A DNA stretch of 17,943 bases from Synergistaceae bacterium UBA5560 (GCA_002425685.1 DIMS01000092.1:8922-26864); one strand, 5' to 3'. Shown: positions 1 through 7,374, numbered from the stretch's first letter. Notes: a model not told the origin generated them from the letters alone. Numbers and translations are program-made.

Positions 1-2
1 TT

Positions 3-30
3 GCGGTGACGCTCACCACCGCGTCACCGC
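3..30 (-). terminator. Perfect 10-bp hairpin downstream of C69 dipeptidase A
   Basis: Arms GCGGTGACGC (3-12) and GCGTCACCGC (21-30) are perfect reverse complements around an 8-nt loop. The hairpin starts about 15 nt beyond the dipeptidase A stop on the minus strand. The window ends two bases past it, so a U-tract cannot be checked. It may be a terminator or another intercistronic hairpin like those at 4608-4640 and 5239-5283. Confidence 0.5.
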
Positions 31-44
31 TCTTCTGTACGTCG

Positions 45-1694
45 CTATTTCTTGGGCTCTGCGTCGGTGTCGCCGAAGCCCACCGCCTCAAGCCACTCCG
101 TGGGATAGCCCACGTTCTTGTAGGTGCCGTCGGGCTGCATGATCATCCCGTCGTAGTACTTGCCCACGAGGGTCCAGCCCAGTTCCCACCAGTCCTCCAG
201 CCCCTTCGTGAGGGTCTCGTTGACGTAACGGGTCACGTAGGCCACGGCCTGCTTGGGATCCTTGCCGTAGAGTTCCACGGCCTTTTTGTCCACCTGGGGA
301 AGTTCCAGGAAGTACTTGTTCTCGTGGAGCCGCTGAGCCTCGCGGATGTCCTCGATCATGTAGCTGAACTTGAGGTCCGCCCAGTTGGAGACGAAGTTCC
401 AGGCCCACCATGCGGATTCTCTGTCGAAGACGTGGCGCTTGCCCAGGGTGTAGGGCTTGGGCACTTCCGTGGCGCCCGCGTAGATGGGCATGTAGAGGGT
501 GGAATGCGGTGCGTCCTCGCCGAACCAGAGCACACCCGCGAGCGGGTCGGGCATGTCGGGACGGACCTGTCCCACGAAACTGTAGGAGCAGCGGAAGATG
601 GAGATGGCCCGATCCCAGTCGTTGCCCTTACGGTTCTCGGGGCGCGCATCCTTGGGGGTCTGGTAGCGGTTGGGGTTGCCGAAGGGGCCTGCGGCAAGGC
701 CCTTGGTGAGATCGAAGCGGGTTCCTTCCAGATAGTCCCGGTTGACCGCCATGAGGTCCTGCACGGAGAGCTTCTTGGGAGGCTTGATGACCAGCGGATA
801 CTGCTCCGCCGCGGCGGGATCGAGCTTCAGCTCGGGGGCGATGAGGTTGTAGACGCGCCATTCCCGGCGCTGCTGGTAGTAGGGCGATCCATAGGGCTGG
901 GGATTGTAGATCTTGTGGAAGACGAAGGGTTCGCCCTCTTTCCACCATCCCATCTCCTCGGCGAAACTCTTGAGGTTCGAGGAGTACATGAAGTTGTCCT
1001 TGTCGTTCCAGTCGATCTCGGCGATGCGGGCCCGGTTGGAGCCCATGGCGAAGCCGTCGTCGGGAATGCGCTGGGCCACCCAGACGGCTCCGGGCTTGCC
1101 GCTCTCGGGGGTCCAGAGAGGACCGGGGCCGCAGATCTCGAAGAGCCAGATCTCGCCCTTGGTGTCCGCGATGGAGAGTGCTTCGCCACCGTCGGCGTAG
1201 CCGTACTTCTCGGCGAGTTCGCCCATGACCCTGATGGCATCCCGGGCCGTGGCGGTCCGCTGCAGCGCCAGGACCTGGAGCTGTTCGATCATCATCCACG
1301 CCTTGTCCTCGTTCAGGTTCTCGTCACGGCCGCTCCAGGTGTACTCGCCTATGATGAGCGATTTCTCGTTCATGAAGGGATAGCCCGTGTGGAAATAGGT
1401 GTAGGTCTTCTCCACCTGGGGAATCTCCCCCACCTGGACGAGTTCCTTGTTGGGGCGGGTCATGTAGCAGATGTTCTTGTGGATGGGGACCATTTCGCCG
1501 GGTTTGTGGGTTCCTCCGGGGATGACCTGGATGCGGTGATCGTACCACCCATCACAGGTGTGGGTGGTCATGACCGATCCGTCCACGGTGGCGTTCTTGC
1601 CCACCATCATGACCGTGCACGCAAACGCGCTCGAAGCGACGAACACCAGCAGTACCGTCAGCAGGGTTCTGCGAAGCCATGTCCCGTTGCGCAT
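45..1694 (-). CDS. Secreted C69-family dipeptidase A
   Basis: This 549-residue protein belongs to peptidase family C69 (PepD-type Ntn hydrolases), which cleave dipeptides using an N-terminal cysteine nucleophile. A Sec signal peptide (residues 1-25: basic start, hydrophobic core about 10-22) ends in AFA just before Cys26. Signal peptidase I could therefore expose the catalytic cysteine directly. The -2 residue is Phe, so this is not a lipobox. The family motif GKNATVDGS follows at residues 32-40, and a second conserved stretch GEALSIADTKG lies near 170-180. The ATG is preceded by GGGAGG at 9-nt spacing. It is the last visible gene of the left minus-strand block, 210 nt after the M14-type hydrolase. 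Paralogues lie at 5298-6914 and 14824-16563. It shares with the latter a C-terminal GYPxEWLE segment that the former lacks. Family assignment is firm; substrate and exact cleavage site are inferred. Confidence 0.92.
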   Translation of the reverse strand: MRNGTWLRRTLLTVLLVFVASSAFACTVMMVGKNATVDGSVMTTHTCDGWYDHRIQVIPGGTHKPGEMVPIHKNICYMTRPNKELVQVGEIPQVEKTYTYFHTGYPFMNEKSLIIGEYTWSGRDENLNEDKAWMMIEQLQVLALQRTATARDAIRVMGELAEKYGYADGGEALSIADTKGEIWLFEICGPGPLWTPESGKPGAVWVAQRIPDDGFAMGSNRARIAEIDWNDKDNFMYSSNLKSFAEEMGWWKEGEPFVFHKIYNPQPYGSPYYQQRREWRVYNLIAPELKLDPAAAEQYPLVIKPPKKLSVQDLMAVNRDYLEGTRFDLTKGLAAGPFGNPNRYQTPKDARPENRKGNDWDRAISIFRCSYSFVGQVRPDMPDPLAGVLWFGEDAPHSTLYMPIYAGATEVPKPYTLGKRHVFDRESAWWAWNFVSNWADLKFSYMIEDIREAQRLHENKYFLELPQVDKKAVELYGKDPKQAVAYVTRYVNETLTKGLEDWWELGWTLVGKYYDGMIMQPDGTYKNVGYPTEWLEAVGFGDTDAEPKK

Positions 1695-1736
1695 GAAAGC
1701 ATTCCTCCCTTTCTCCTTCGTGATTCCGGTCCGGCA

Positions 1737-1762
1737 CGTCCGAACCGGCTTCCTTCGGAACG
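1737..1762 (-). other. Imperfect hairpin in leader of dipeptidase A
   Basis: CGTCCGAA (1737-1744) pairs with TTCGGAACG (1754-1762) with one bulged base and a 9-nt loop. It lies in the 210-nt spacer between the M14-type hydrolase and dipeptidase A, about 43 nt upstream of the latter's ATG. I see no convincing promoter in this spacer (1695-1904), so dipeptidase A may be read through from upstream. The significance of so short a structure in GC-rich DNA is weak. Confidence 0.25.
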
Positions 1763-1904
1763 CTGCCCCGAAAGGCCGTTCTCCTCTCCGGGCAATTCCG
1801 CGTTCTTCCGAAGAATCTCAGGCCATCCCCGCGCCGTCCTCTCCCCTCTTTTTCTCCATCACCCCCGATACAGGAGATGTCCTCCGCCGGCCTTGCCGAA
1901 AACG

Positions 1905-3077
1905 TCACTCGTAGAAGACGCGGTCCTCGGAAACGCCCGAGGGATCACGGAAAAAGGCGCCCAGCCCCTTGTCGACGAGTTCCGCGTACCGGGGCACGCC
2001 GGAGACGAGAATCTGCCGCTCCGGTGTCTCCATGGTGTTGAAGGTCTCCAGGGTCTGGAGCACCGTCGAGGCATGGCGCCCCACCCGCACCGCGATGGGC
2101 CAGCCGCTGTCGTCCATGGGGGCGTAGAGCAGGCCGTGCTCCCCCGCCTTCTTCACGAACTCGTCCTTTCCCTCCAGGAGCAACGCCTCGTCGGTGATGC
2201 CCCGGATGCGGTCCAGAAAGGGTTCCGCCACTTCAAAGATCATGGACATGGCGTCGGAGTTGTCTCCCACCTCGCGGTGGGACAGCCCCCGGAGCGCCAC
2301 GGGGGAGAACTCCATGCCGATGGGAACGGGAAATTCCTGGGCGGTGAGCACCATGGAGGTCATGGCAGCCACGCCCTGGGCCTTCTCGTGGGCGACGATG
2401 GTGTTCTCCACGGGGTATTCCAGCTCCGCCTCGTGGAGATCGATGAACACGTCCACCTTCTCGCTGCGGATGAGTTCCATGAAGGCGAAGGTGGTCCGTT
2501 CCGTGAGGAGTCCGCCGGGGCGGCCAGGCCAGGTTCTGTTCAGGTTGCGGATGTCCATGTAGGCGAGCATCTGCTTCGTCGGGTAGTGCAGGTAGACCTC
2601 GGGGTCGGGCCAGGAATCGAGGGGGCTGGAACAGCGGTCTCCCATGCGGTAGGTCTTCTCTCCCCAGGGGGTCGGAATCCGGTAGAACGTCGGATAGGCC
2701 TCGCCGTTCCGGGTGTAGGTACTGGCGCTCCGGTTGCCCCGGATCACCACGAGAAGCCGCCCCTGCTCCACTCGGGCGTTTTCCACGAAGAGTTCCGCCG
2801 TGAGGTTCGCCGCGGGCTCCTCCGGATGGGTGCCGCCGAAGACGAGCACCGTGGCGCCGGGTTTGCCGCTGTCCAGGAAATAGATGTTGCAGTCGTTCAC
2901 CGTCCCTTTGACGCCGGGATGGTAGTCGCCGAGGGTGCGCACCGCCGTGACTCCTTCTCCGGCCACGACGGGCTCCCGAAAGGTGCGGTGGGCGCGGAAT
3001 TCCCGCCCGGCCACGACCATGAAGACCACCGTTATCAGAAGGCTCAGGGCCTTCACGAGCAATGTTCTCCGTTCCAC
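1905..3077 (-). CDS. Membrane-anchored M14/AstE-type zinc carboxypeptidase-like hydrolase
   Basis: This 390-residue protein resembles the succinylglutamate desuccinylase/aspartoacylase branch of the M14 zinc carboxypeptidases, which remove acyl or amino-acid groups from small amides. Zinc ligands are visible as H84 and E87 in GGTHPEEPA and H215 in DLHEAE. R181 in NLNRTWPG matches the substrate-carboxylate-binding NxNR motif. A glutamate in FEVAEP (about E282) is a candidate general base. Residues 7-23 form one hydrophobic segment, either a signal anchor or an uncleaved signal, which would place the enzyme outside the membrane. The start is GTG, chosen because AGGAGG lies 7 nt upstream and overlaps the stop of the small membrane protein 10 nt away. 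Such coupling suggests joint work with the permease. The family is clear; the substrate is unknown. Confidence 0.85.
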   Translation of the reverse strand: MERRTLLVKALSLLITVVFMVVAGREFRAHRTFREPVVAGEGVTAVRTLGDYHPGVKGTVNDCNIYFLDSGKPGATVLVFGGTHPEEPAANLTAELFVENARVEQGRLLVVIRGNRSASTYTRNGEAYPTFYRIPTPWGEKTYRMGDRCSSPLDSWPDPEVYLHYPTKQMLAYMDIRNLNRTWPGRPGGLLTERTTFAFMELIRSEKVDVFIDLHEAELEYPVENTIVAHEKAQGVAAMTSMVLTAQEFPVPIGMEFSPVALRGLSHREVGDNSDAMSMIFEVAEPFLDRIRGITDEALLLEGKDEFVKKAGEHGLLYAPMDDSGWPIAVRVGRHASTVLQTLETFNTMETPERQILVSGVPRYAELVDKGLGAFFRDPSGVSEDRVFYE

Positions 3078-3087
3078 GGCGGGCCTC

Positions 3088-3252
3088 CTATTTCACGCGC
3101 AGCAGGCGCAGCACGAAGGGAACGAGGATGATGCAGTAGAGCACCGCGTCCTGGGCGTTCCGGGTCCGGAAGAAATTACGGCACAGCACGACGCCGAAAA
3201 GGGCCGTCATGGCATAGTAGGCGGCGGTGACCAATCCATTGAGCGTGATCAT
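3088..3252 (-). CDS. 54-residue two-helix membrane protein, probable permease partner
   Basis: This small gene encodes 54 residues beginning MITLNGLVTAAYYAM and ending RLLRVK. Two hydrophobic stretches, about residues 7-24 and 36-51, are separated by a basic, polar turn (RNFFRTRNAQD), fitting a two-pass helical hairpin. GGGAGG lies 7 nt before the ATG, and this Shine-Dalgarno sits inside the last codons of the permease gene. The stop is 3 nt downstream of the permease stop on one side and 10 nt from the M14-type gene on the other. Sandwiching at such short distances and the membrane character suggest an accessory subunit of the permease, analogous in position to small subunits of TRAP-type systems. 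I recognise no family. The reading frame and start are well supported; the role is inference. Confidence 0.8.
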   Translation of the reverse strand: MITLNGLVTAAYYAMTALFGVVLCRNFFRTRNAQDAVLYCIILVPFVLRLLRVK

Positions 3253-3255
3253 GGC

Positions 3256-4548
3256 TTATCCTCCCAACACGGCGCCGATGCGCGCGCTGTAGACGAGAAA
3301 GAGCGTGGCCAGCGCGGCGATGAAGGCCAGCGGCACCAGACAGGTCTTCACGAATCCACTCCAGTAGTTCCCCTTGTAGCCGAGTTCCAGCACCGCCGCC
3401 CGCCCCACCACCGCCGTGGGAGGCAGGCAGTCCCCCAGGGGCCACAAAACCGCCATGGCCGACAGGGCAACGACCGGATCAAGCCCCTTCATGTTGAAGA
3501 GCATGATGAGGGGCACTCCCAAAAGGGGCGCCACCGCGTACTGGAGCATGCCCTCCGAAACGGGGAGGATGAGGAACAGGGTGGCGTAGAGCACCGACAG
3601 GGGAAGGGTCACCACCGACAGGGAGATGAGGCCCCGTGCGCCCGAGAGGGCCATCACCTGGATGAGCGCTCCCACCACCACCATGATGCCCACCAGGGGG
3701 AGCAGCGCTTCCACGGTGTCGCCGAGGATCTTCCACAGAGGGAGTTTCCTGGGCGAGAGGAGGATCGTCATCCCCGCGCAGAGCAGGAAGATGAGGGGAA
3801 GGCCGAGAACGGGCATGGAAAAGGGAGCGAGACGTCCCGCGACCACGAGGAGCGCCAGCAGGAAAAAGGGTGCGAGCACCCGCCCCCACCCCATACCCTG
3901 GGGAGCCTCGGGAAGCGCCCGGAGCACCTTCTCCACCTCCACGGGCTTGCTTCCTCCGGCGAGGAAGAACATGGCGAAGAGCGCGCCCGTCACGGAGAGA
4001 ATGCCCAGGGGAAGGCCGAACCCCGTGTAGGGCATGTTCGCCCCCGCGGCGGCCATCATGGCCCAGAGATTGATGGGCGGTGCGGCGGCGCTCATGGCGG
4101 CACAGAGAAAGACGATGGCCACCCGCCGGGTCTCCTCCACGCCCATGGCGGCGAGCACCGCCCCCACGAGGGCACCCACGGTGAGCACGCTCGCCGCTCC
4201 CGAGCCGGTGAGCGCCCCGGGAATGAGCATGACCAGGGTAAGCAAGAGCAGGCACATGACCTTCCTCGTCGCGAAAGTGGCGACGATTCTGCGGACGATG
4301 AAGGCCACGCCTCCGGACTCCTTCACGAGGGTCATGAAGAACGTGGCGGTGAGAAAGATGAGGCACACGTCGAAATAGGTGAACGTGCCCTCCACGAGGT
4401 GGCGGATGAGGGACAGATCGGCGCCGGAGGCGAGGCCACCCGCCACGGCGGCGAGAAACATGGAGAGTTCCGTGCTTATCCGGCAGAGTTTGGCCACGAG
4501 AAAGGCCCCCACAATGACGGCGAGCACCAGGGACGCATGAGCGAACAT
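3256..4548 (-). CDS. Polytopic permease, ion-transporter superfamily (TRAP large-subunit-like)
   Basis: This 430-residue integral membrane protein has roughly 10-12 hydrophobic helices along its whole length. Two re-entrant-like, small-residue/proline segments are visible: MSAAAPPINLW with AGANMPYTGF in the first half and GDCLPPTAVVGR in the second. These resemble the paired hairpins of the ion-transporter (IT) superfamily, including TRAP DctM-type subunits. The likely substrate class is an organic acid or amino-acid-like anion, but nothing fixes it. I chose the ATG at 4548 because AAGGAAG sits 6 nt upstream. A start 16 codons earlier would add a charged, cysteine-containing extension with no clear site. 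The gene lies 99 nt after a small exported protein and directly before the two-helix protein. No separate TRAP solute-binding protein of standard size is present, so a classic TRAP system is not shown. Confidence 0.8.
   Translation of the reverse strand: MFAHASLVLAVIVGAFLVAKLCRISTELSMFLAAVAGGLASGADLSLIRHLVEGTFTYFDVCLIFLTATFFMTLVKESGGVAFIVRRIVATFATRKVMCLLLLTLVMLIPGALTGSGAASVLTVGALVGAVLAAMGVEETRRVAIVFLCAAMSAAAPPINLWAMMAAAGANMPYTGFGLPLGILSVTGALFAMFFLAGGSKPVEVEKVLRALPEAPQGMGWGRVLAPFFLLALLVVAGRLAPFSMPVLGLPLIFLLCAGMTILLSPRKLPLWKILGDTVEALLPLVGIMVVVGALIQVMALSGARGLISLSVVTLPLSVLYATLFLILPVSEGMLQYAVAPLLGVPLIMLFNMKGLDPVVALSAMAVLWPLGDCLPPTAVVGRAAVLELGYKGNYWSGFVKTCLVPLAFIAALATLFLVYSARIGAVLGG
3260..3265 (-). 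promoter_or_regulatory. Shine-Dalgarno for the 54-residue protein
   Basis: GGGAGG on the minus strand, 7 nt before the ATG at 3252. It lies inside the 3' end of the permease gene and decides the start of the small gene. Confidence 0.7.
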
Positions 4549-4607
4549 GACCGACTTCCTTTCCGGGCATCTCGGACGTTTCCGCCCGCACAGCACCTTC
4601 CCCTCTT

Positions 4608-4640
4608 CCGGGGAGGCATCCCGCGGAGAGGCCTCCCCGG
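4608..4640 (-). other. Perfect 10-bp intercistronic hairpin before the permease
   Basis: CCGGGGAGGC (4608-4617) and GCCTCCCCGG (4631-4640) form a perfect 10-bp stem with a 13-nt loop, about 7 nt past the stop of the exported protein. The minus strand after the stem reads AAGAGGGG and has no U-tract, so it is not a canonical rho-independent terminator. It could act as an mRNA 3'-end stabiliser or processing site inside an operon. Confidence 0.6.
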
Positions 4641-4647
4641 GGGGCGC

Positions 4648-5214
4648 TTATTTCAGCTCCGCCAGGGCCGCCCCGATGCCCAGGGCATCCTTGACGACCA
4701 CGAGGGGTTTGTTCAGCTCTTTGGAGTAGGCGGTGAAGAATCCGTCCTTGTCGCTGTCCTCGATGATGAGGATCATATCCGACAGGGGCATGACGGCCTT
4801 GATGGAGGCCTCGTCGGAGGCATCGGTCCTGCGGGCCATGCCCTCCACGTGGGCGCCGACGACCAGCATGCCCTCCTCGCGGGCGGCCTTGACCAGTTCC
4901 TCGATACGGGCGATTTCCTTGTTCACGTCCGTACCCGCCGCACCCATCCCCTTCATGCTCGTTCCCGTGGTGATGATGAGTGTCTTGTACCCCTTGCCCC
5001 GAAGCCCGTCGGCGGTGAGTTTATTGTCGCTGTCCGTGGGCATGAGCTTCGCCTGGGCGCAGGACATCTTCACCATCACCGCTCCGGGGCTCTGTCCGCA
5101 GGTGGTGACGGCGATGGGGGGCTCGATGGGGGCCGCCTGAACCGCTACGGCGGCAAAGAGGAACACCGCCGCAAGCGCCAGGCCCGCAAAAATCCTTCCA
5201 TTCTTTCGTCTCAC
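4648..5214 (-). CDS. Small exported protein of unknown function (possibly DUF6305-like)
   Basis: The protein has 188 residues and starts at GTG (VRRKNGRIF...). That start has AAGGAGG at 8-nt spacing and places a basic n-region directly before a hydrophobic core (about 9-24) ending in AVQA, a typical Sec signal. A longer reading frame reaches back to 5379, but it runs through the 17-bp hairpin and into the preceding gene. The mature part begins APIEPPIAVTTCGQSPG and has two cysteines (in TTCGQSP and MSCAQAK). Alternating strand and helix segments (TLIITTG, EGMLVVGAHVEG, DMILIIEDSDKD, KPLVVVKDAL) look like a compact Rossmann-type alpha/beta fold. I associate the GQSPG-type motif with the uncharacterised DUF6305 family, with low certainty. 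It lies between C69 dipeptidase B and the permease, so a binding or accessory role in the same peptide/acid uptake unit is plausible. Confidence 0.75.
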   Translation of the reverse strand: MRRKNGRIFAGLALAAVFLFAAVAVQAAPIEPPIAVTTCGQSPGAVMVKMSCAQAKLMPTDSDNKLTADGLRGKGYKTLIITTGTSMKGMGAAGTDVNKEIARIEELVKAAREEGMLVVGAHVEGMARRTDASDEASIKAVMPLSDMILIIEDSDKDGFFTAYSKELNKPLVVVKDALGIGAALAELK

Positions 5215-5222
5215 GAAAAACG

Positions 5223-5229
5223 CCTCCTT
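5223..5229 (-). promoter_or_regulatory. Shine-Dalgarno that fixes the exported protein's GTG start
   Basis: AAGGAGG on the minus strand lies 8 nt before the GTG at 5214. It supports a GTG start with a clean signal peptide over the longer upstream frame. Confidence 0.7.
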
Positions 5230-5238
5230 CACTGTTGC

Positions 5239-5283
5239 GACCTCCGTCGGAAGGCGCCCTTCGAGTGCCTTCCGACGGAGGTC
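5239..5283 (-). other. Perfect 17-bp intercistronic hairpin after dipeptidase B
   Basis: The arm at 5239-5255 (GACCTCCGTCGGAAGGC) is the exact reverse complement of 5267-5283, with an 11-nt loop. It starts about 14 nt after the dipeptidase B stop and ends 9 nt before the Shine-Dalgarno of the next gene. On the minus strand the stem is followed by GCAACAGTG, without a U-tract. It is too strong to be chance and may limit read-through, protect the upstream mRNA 3' end, or act as an attenuator for the downstream genes. Confidence 0.75.
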
Positions 5284-5297
5284 TTCTGTCAGGATTT

Positions 5298-6914
5298 CTA
5301 TTTTCCCTTGTTGTTGTTGTACGTCGAGATGAGCTGCCAGTTCAGCTTCCACCAGGTCTGTTCGGTCTTCTCCATGCACTCCTTGGTGAAGTCCGTGAGA
5401 AACGCCTTTGCCTTCGCGGGATCCGCCGCGGCCAGCTCCGCCGCTTTCTTGTCGATCTCGGGGATCCGGTCGAAAAAGCTCTTCTCCAGAGGCGCCCGGA
5501 CCGCCGTGAGGTCCGCCATGGCTTCCTGGTAGCGGCGGTTCACGAGTTCATCCCCCAGGATGAAGGCCCACTGGGTGGACTTGAGGTCGAAGGCGTTCCT
5601 GTCGAAGGTGCGCCACGTCTCGGGAGTGTCGGTCACGCCGTTGTAGATGGGAACGTAGCAGGTGGTGTGGGGATTGTCATAGCCGAACCAGAGGATGGTC
5701 CGCAGAGGATCGGGCACGTTCGCCCTGGCCTGGGAGACGAAGCTGTAGGCGCAGTCCCATTTGGACACGGGCCGGTTGTAGGGGATCCTCAGGAGCTTGC
5801 GCATGTCCTTCGTGACGAAGGGAGTCGCCAGGGGGCTCTTCACGGACTTGTCGCCATCCCTGATGAACCAGGCGGGATCCTCGTACATGTCGAAGGGCGT
5901 GTCCGCCATGTGGGAGCGGAGCATTTCCATCACATCCTGCACGGAGATCTTCTTCTCGGGCTTGATAGCGAAGGGGTAGGACATGGTCTCCGCGTAGGGA
6001 TCCCACTCCCGGGAGGGTGCGAGGATTCTGTGGATCGTGTAGAGGCGGTTCCGGATCCACATGGAGGAGAGCGACCAGTCGTCGTTCCCCGTCAGCGGCG
6101 AATAGGCCTCCTGCCAGATGAAGGGTTTGCCGCTCGCGGGGTCGTACCACCCCTGGTCGATGGCGAACTGCTGGTAGTTCCCGGAGGCCATGAAGTTGTC
6201 CGCGTCCTCGGGGTGCACCTCCCGGATGCGGCTCATGTTGGGCACGACCACGACCATGTCGTCGGGAACTCTCTGGGCAACCCAGATCGCGCCGGGAGTC
6301 TTGCTCTCGGGAGTCCACATCATGCCCACGCTGCGCAGCTCGAAGATCCACGCCTCGCTCGCGTCGGTGACGGTGAGACACTCCCCCTCGGAACCGCAGG
6401 AAGGCAGGAAGCCGTAGGTCTCGGCGAGTTCGCCCATGACCTTGATGGCTTCCCGGGCTGTCTTCGCCCGCTGGAGGGCGAAGACTTCGAGCTGCTCCAC
6501 GGTCATGATCGCCTTGGCGGCAGGCCGGAAGGTCTTCAGCTCTTCCTTCTGGCCGATGGTGGTCTCGCCGATGGCCACGCCGTGTTCGTTCATGAAGGGA
6601 TAGCCCACGTGGAAGTAGGTGTAGGTGGTCTCCACCTGGGGAATCTCGCCGATCTTGACGGGACCGCCCTCTTCCTCGGCGGTGATGTTCCAGTAGACAT
6701 CCGCCATGGCGCCCTTGGGGAAGGTCGCGCCGGGGATGGTCCGAACCTGAGCGTCGTAGAAAGCGCCGTCGGCGGTGTGGGAGGTGATGACCGAACCGTC
6801 CACGGTGGCGTCCTTGCCCGCCACGACGTCGGTGCATCCGAAGGCTGTTGCCGCGACAAGCACGAACAACGCGGCGAACAGGCTTCCCGTGAGCTGTTTA
6901 CGAAGTCCTCGCAT
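5298..6914 (-). CDS. Secreted C69-family dipeptidase B
   Basis: The 538-residue protein is a second C69 dipeptidase. A Sec signal (residues 1-26) ends in AFG before Cys27, the presumed N-terminal nucleophile. GKDATVDGS follows at 33-41. NEHGVAIGETT, shared with other family members, lies in the first quarter. A central ECLTVTDASEAWIFEL matches the conserved strand that closes the Ntn fold. Phe at -2 argues against lipidation, so the mature enzyme is predicted to be free in the periplasm. The protein stops about 20 residues earlier than its paralogues and lacks their GYPxEWLE tail, ending in YNNNKGK. AAAGGAG lies 9 nt before the ATG. It is the first gene of the left minus-strand block, so its upstream spacer should hold the block's promoter, although I find no convincing one there. 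The exact dipeptide preference cannot be read from the sequence. Confidence 0.92.
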   Translation of the reverse strand: MRGLRKQLTGSLFAALFVLVAATAFGCTDVVAGKDATVDGSVITSHTADGAFYDAQVRTIPGATFPKGAMADVYWNITAEEEGGPVKIGEIPQVETTYTYFHVGYPFMNEHGVAIGETTIGQKEELKTFRPAAKAIMTVEQLEVFALQRAKTAREAIKVMGELAETYGFLPSCGSEGECLTVTDASEAWIFELRSVGMMWTPESKTPGAIWVAQRVPDDMVVVVPNMSRIREVHPEDADNFMASGNYQQFAIDQGWYDPASGKPFIWQEAYSPLTGNDDWSLSSMWIRNRLYTIHRILAPSREWDPYAETMSYPFAIKPEKKISVQDVMEMLRSHMADTPFDMYEDPAWFIRDGDKSVKSPLATPFVTKDMRKLLRIPYNRPVSKWDCAYSFVSQARANVPDPLRTILWFGYDNPHTTCYVPIYNGVTDTPETWRTFDRNAFDLKSTQWAFILGDELVNRRYQEAMADLTAVRAPLEKSFFDRIPEIDKKAAELAAADPAKAKAFLTDFTKECMEKTEQTWWKLNWQLISTYNNNKGK

Positions 6915-6954
6915 GATACATCGCTCCTTTCCCTTTACTCGAAAAATCCAATCC

Positions 6955-6993
6955 GCCGTGCCTGAAGCGAAGTTCCTACGCTCCCGTCACGGC
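6955..6993 (-). other. Two-part inverted repeat in the leader of dipeptidase B
   Basis: GCCGTG (6955-6960) pairs with CACGGC (6988-6993), and inside it AGCG pairs with CGCT, separated by a symmetric 5-nt internal loop. It lies about 40 nt upstream of the dipeptidase B ATG. It could be an operator or leader structure, but the short arms make this tentative. Confidence 0.25.
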
Positions 6994-7343
6994 GTCTGAC
7001 AGGAAGGAAACACGGAACGCGCCTTTCTCTCTCACCCCCCCTCAGTCGCGAACCCCGGATGGACAGAACACAGCACATCCTGCCCGCCTCATCCCGAAAG
7101 CGCACATCCCTCCATACGCCCTGTGCACACAGCCTCTTTCACAAAGCACCCGCTCCCCACGCCGTGAAAGCAGAACGCCGGGCGGTACGCCTTTCGAAAG
7201 GACGGCTCATGTTGTTTCGGCACAATGCAAGAGGAAGGTCGCTTCCGCGCCGGTCTTCTCCGGAACCTGCACATGGGACGCGCCATCCCGCCGCTTTGGG
7301 CTTCGGGCACGGATCTCGTCGGAATCGAGGAAGTTGTTCCCGT

Positions 7344-7372
7344 CATCGCCTTCCTCCGGAAGGCGGGGGATG
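7344..7372 (-). terminator. Candidate hairpin terminator after the CocE-like gene
   Basis: GCCTTCC (7348-7354) and GGAAGGC (7358-7364) form a perfect 7-bp stem with a 3-nt loop. An outer CATC/GATG pair extends it across a bulge of four G. It begins directly after the stop of the CocE-like gene on the minus strand. No U-tract follows, so termination would have to be weak or Rho-assisted. Confidence 0.3.
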
Positions 7373-7374
7373 CG

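Larger units (their letters stand above)
6915..7374. other. 460-bp spacer with no recognised gene
   Basis: No reading frame here has a good ribosome site and protein-like composition. The spacer holds the Shine-Dalgarno of dipeptidase B, a two-part inverted repeat at 6955-6993 and a hairpin at 7348-7364. A promoter for dipeptidase B is expected on the minus strand, but no clear -35/-10 pair is visible. Confidence 0.5.

Noticed and set aside
6..3131. A 1041-codon open frame on the plus strand opposite dipeptidase A and the M14-type gene
   Set aside because: It is antisense to two genes with clear family motifs. Its translation is rich in Gly/His/Val/Arg without domain structure, a known effect of GC-rich codon use on the opposite strand.
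5215..5379. Upstream extension of the exported protein to a start at 5379
   Set aside because: It would run through the 17-bp hairpin and into the end of dipeptidase B, and would bury the signal peptide 55 residues inside. The GTG at 5214 has a proper Shine-Dalgarno.
2935..5532. An 865-codon plus-strand frame rich in His, Glu, Gly and Arg
   Set aside because: It mirrors the permease and exported-protein genes. The low-complexity charged composition and lack of a ribosome site mark it as a shadow.
5235..6965. A 576-codon plus-strand frame opposite dipeptidase B
   Set aside because: It is antisense to a confident C69 gene, and its repetitive GV/HD-rich translation has no recognisable motif.
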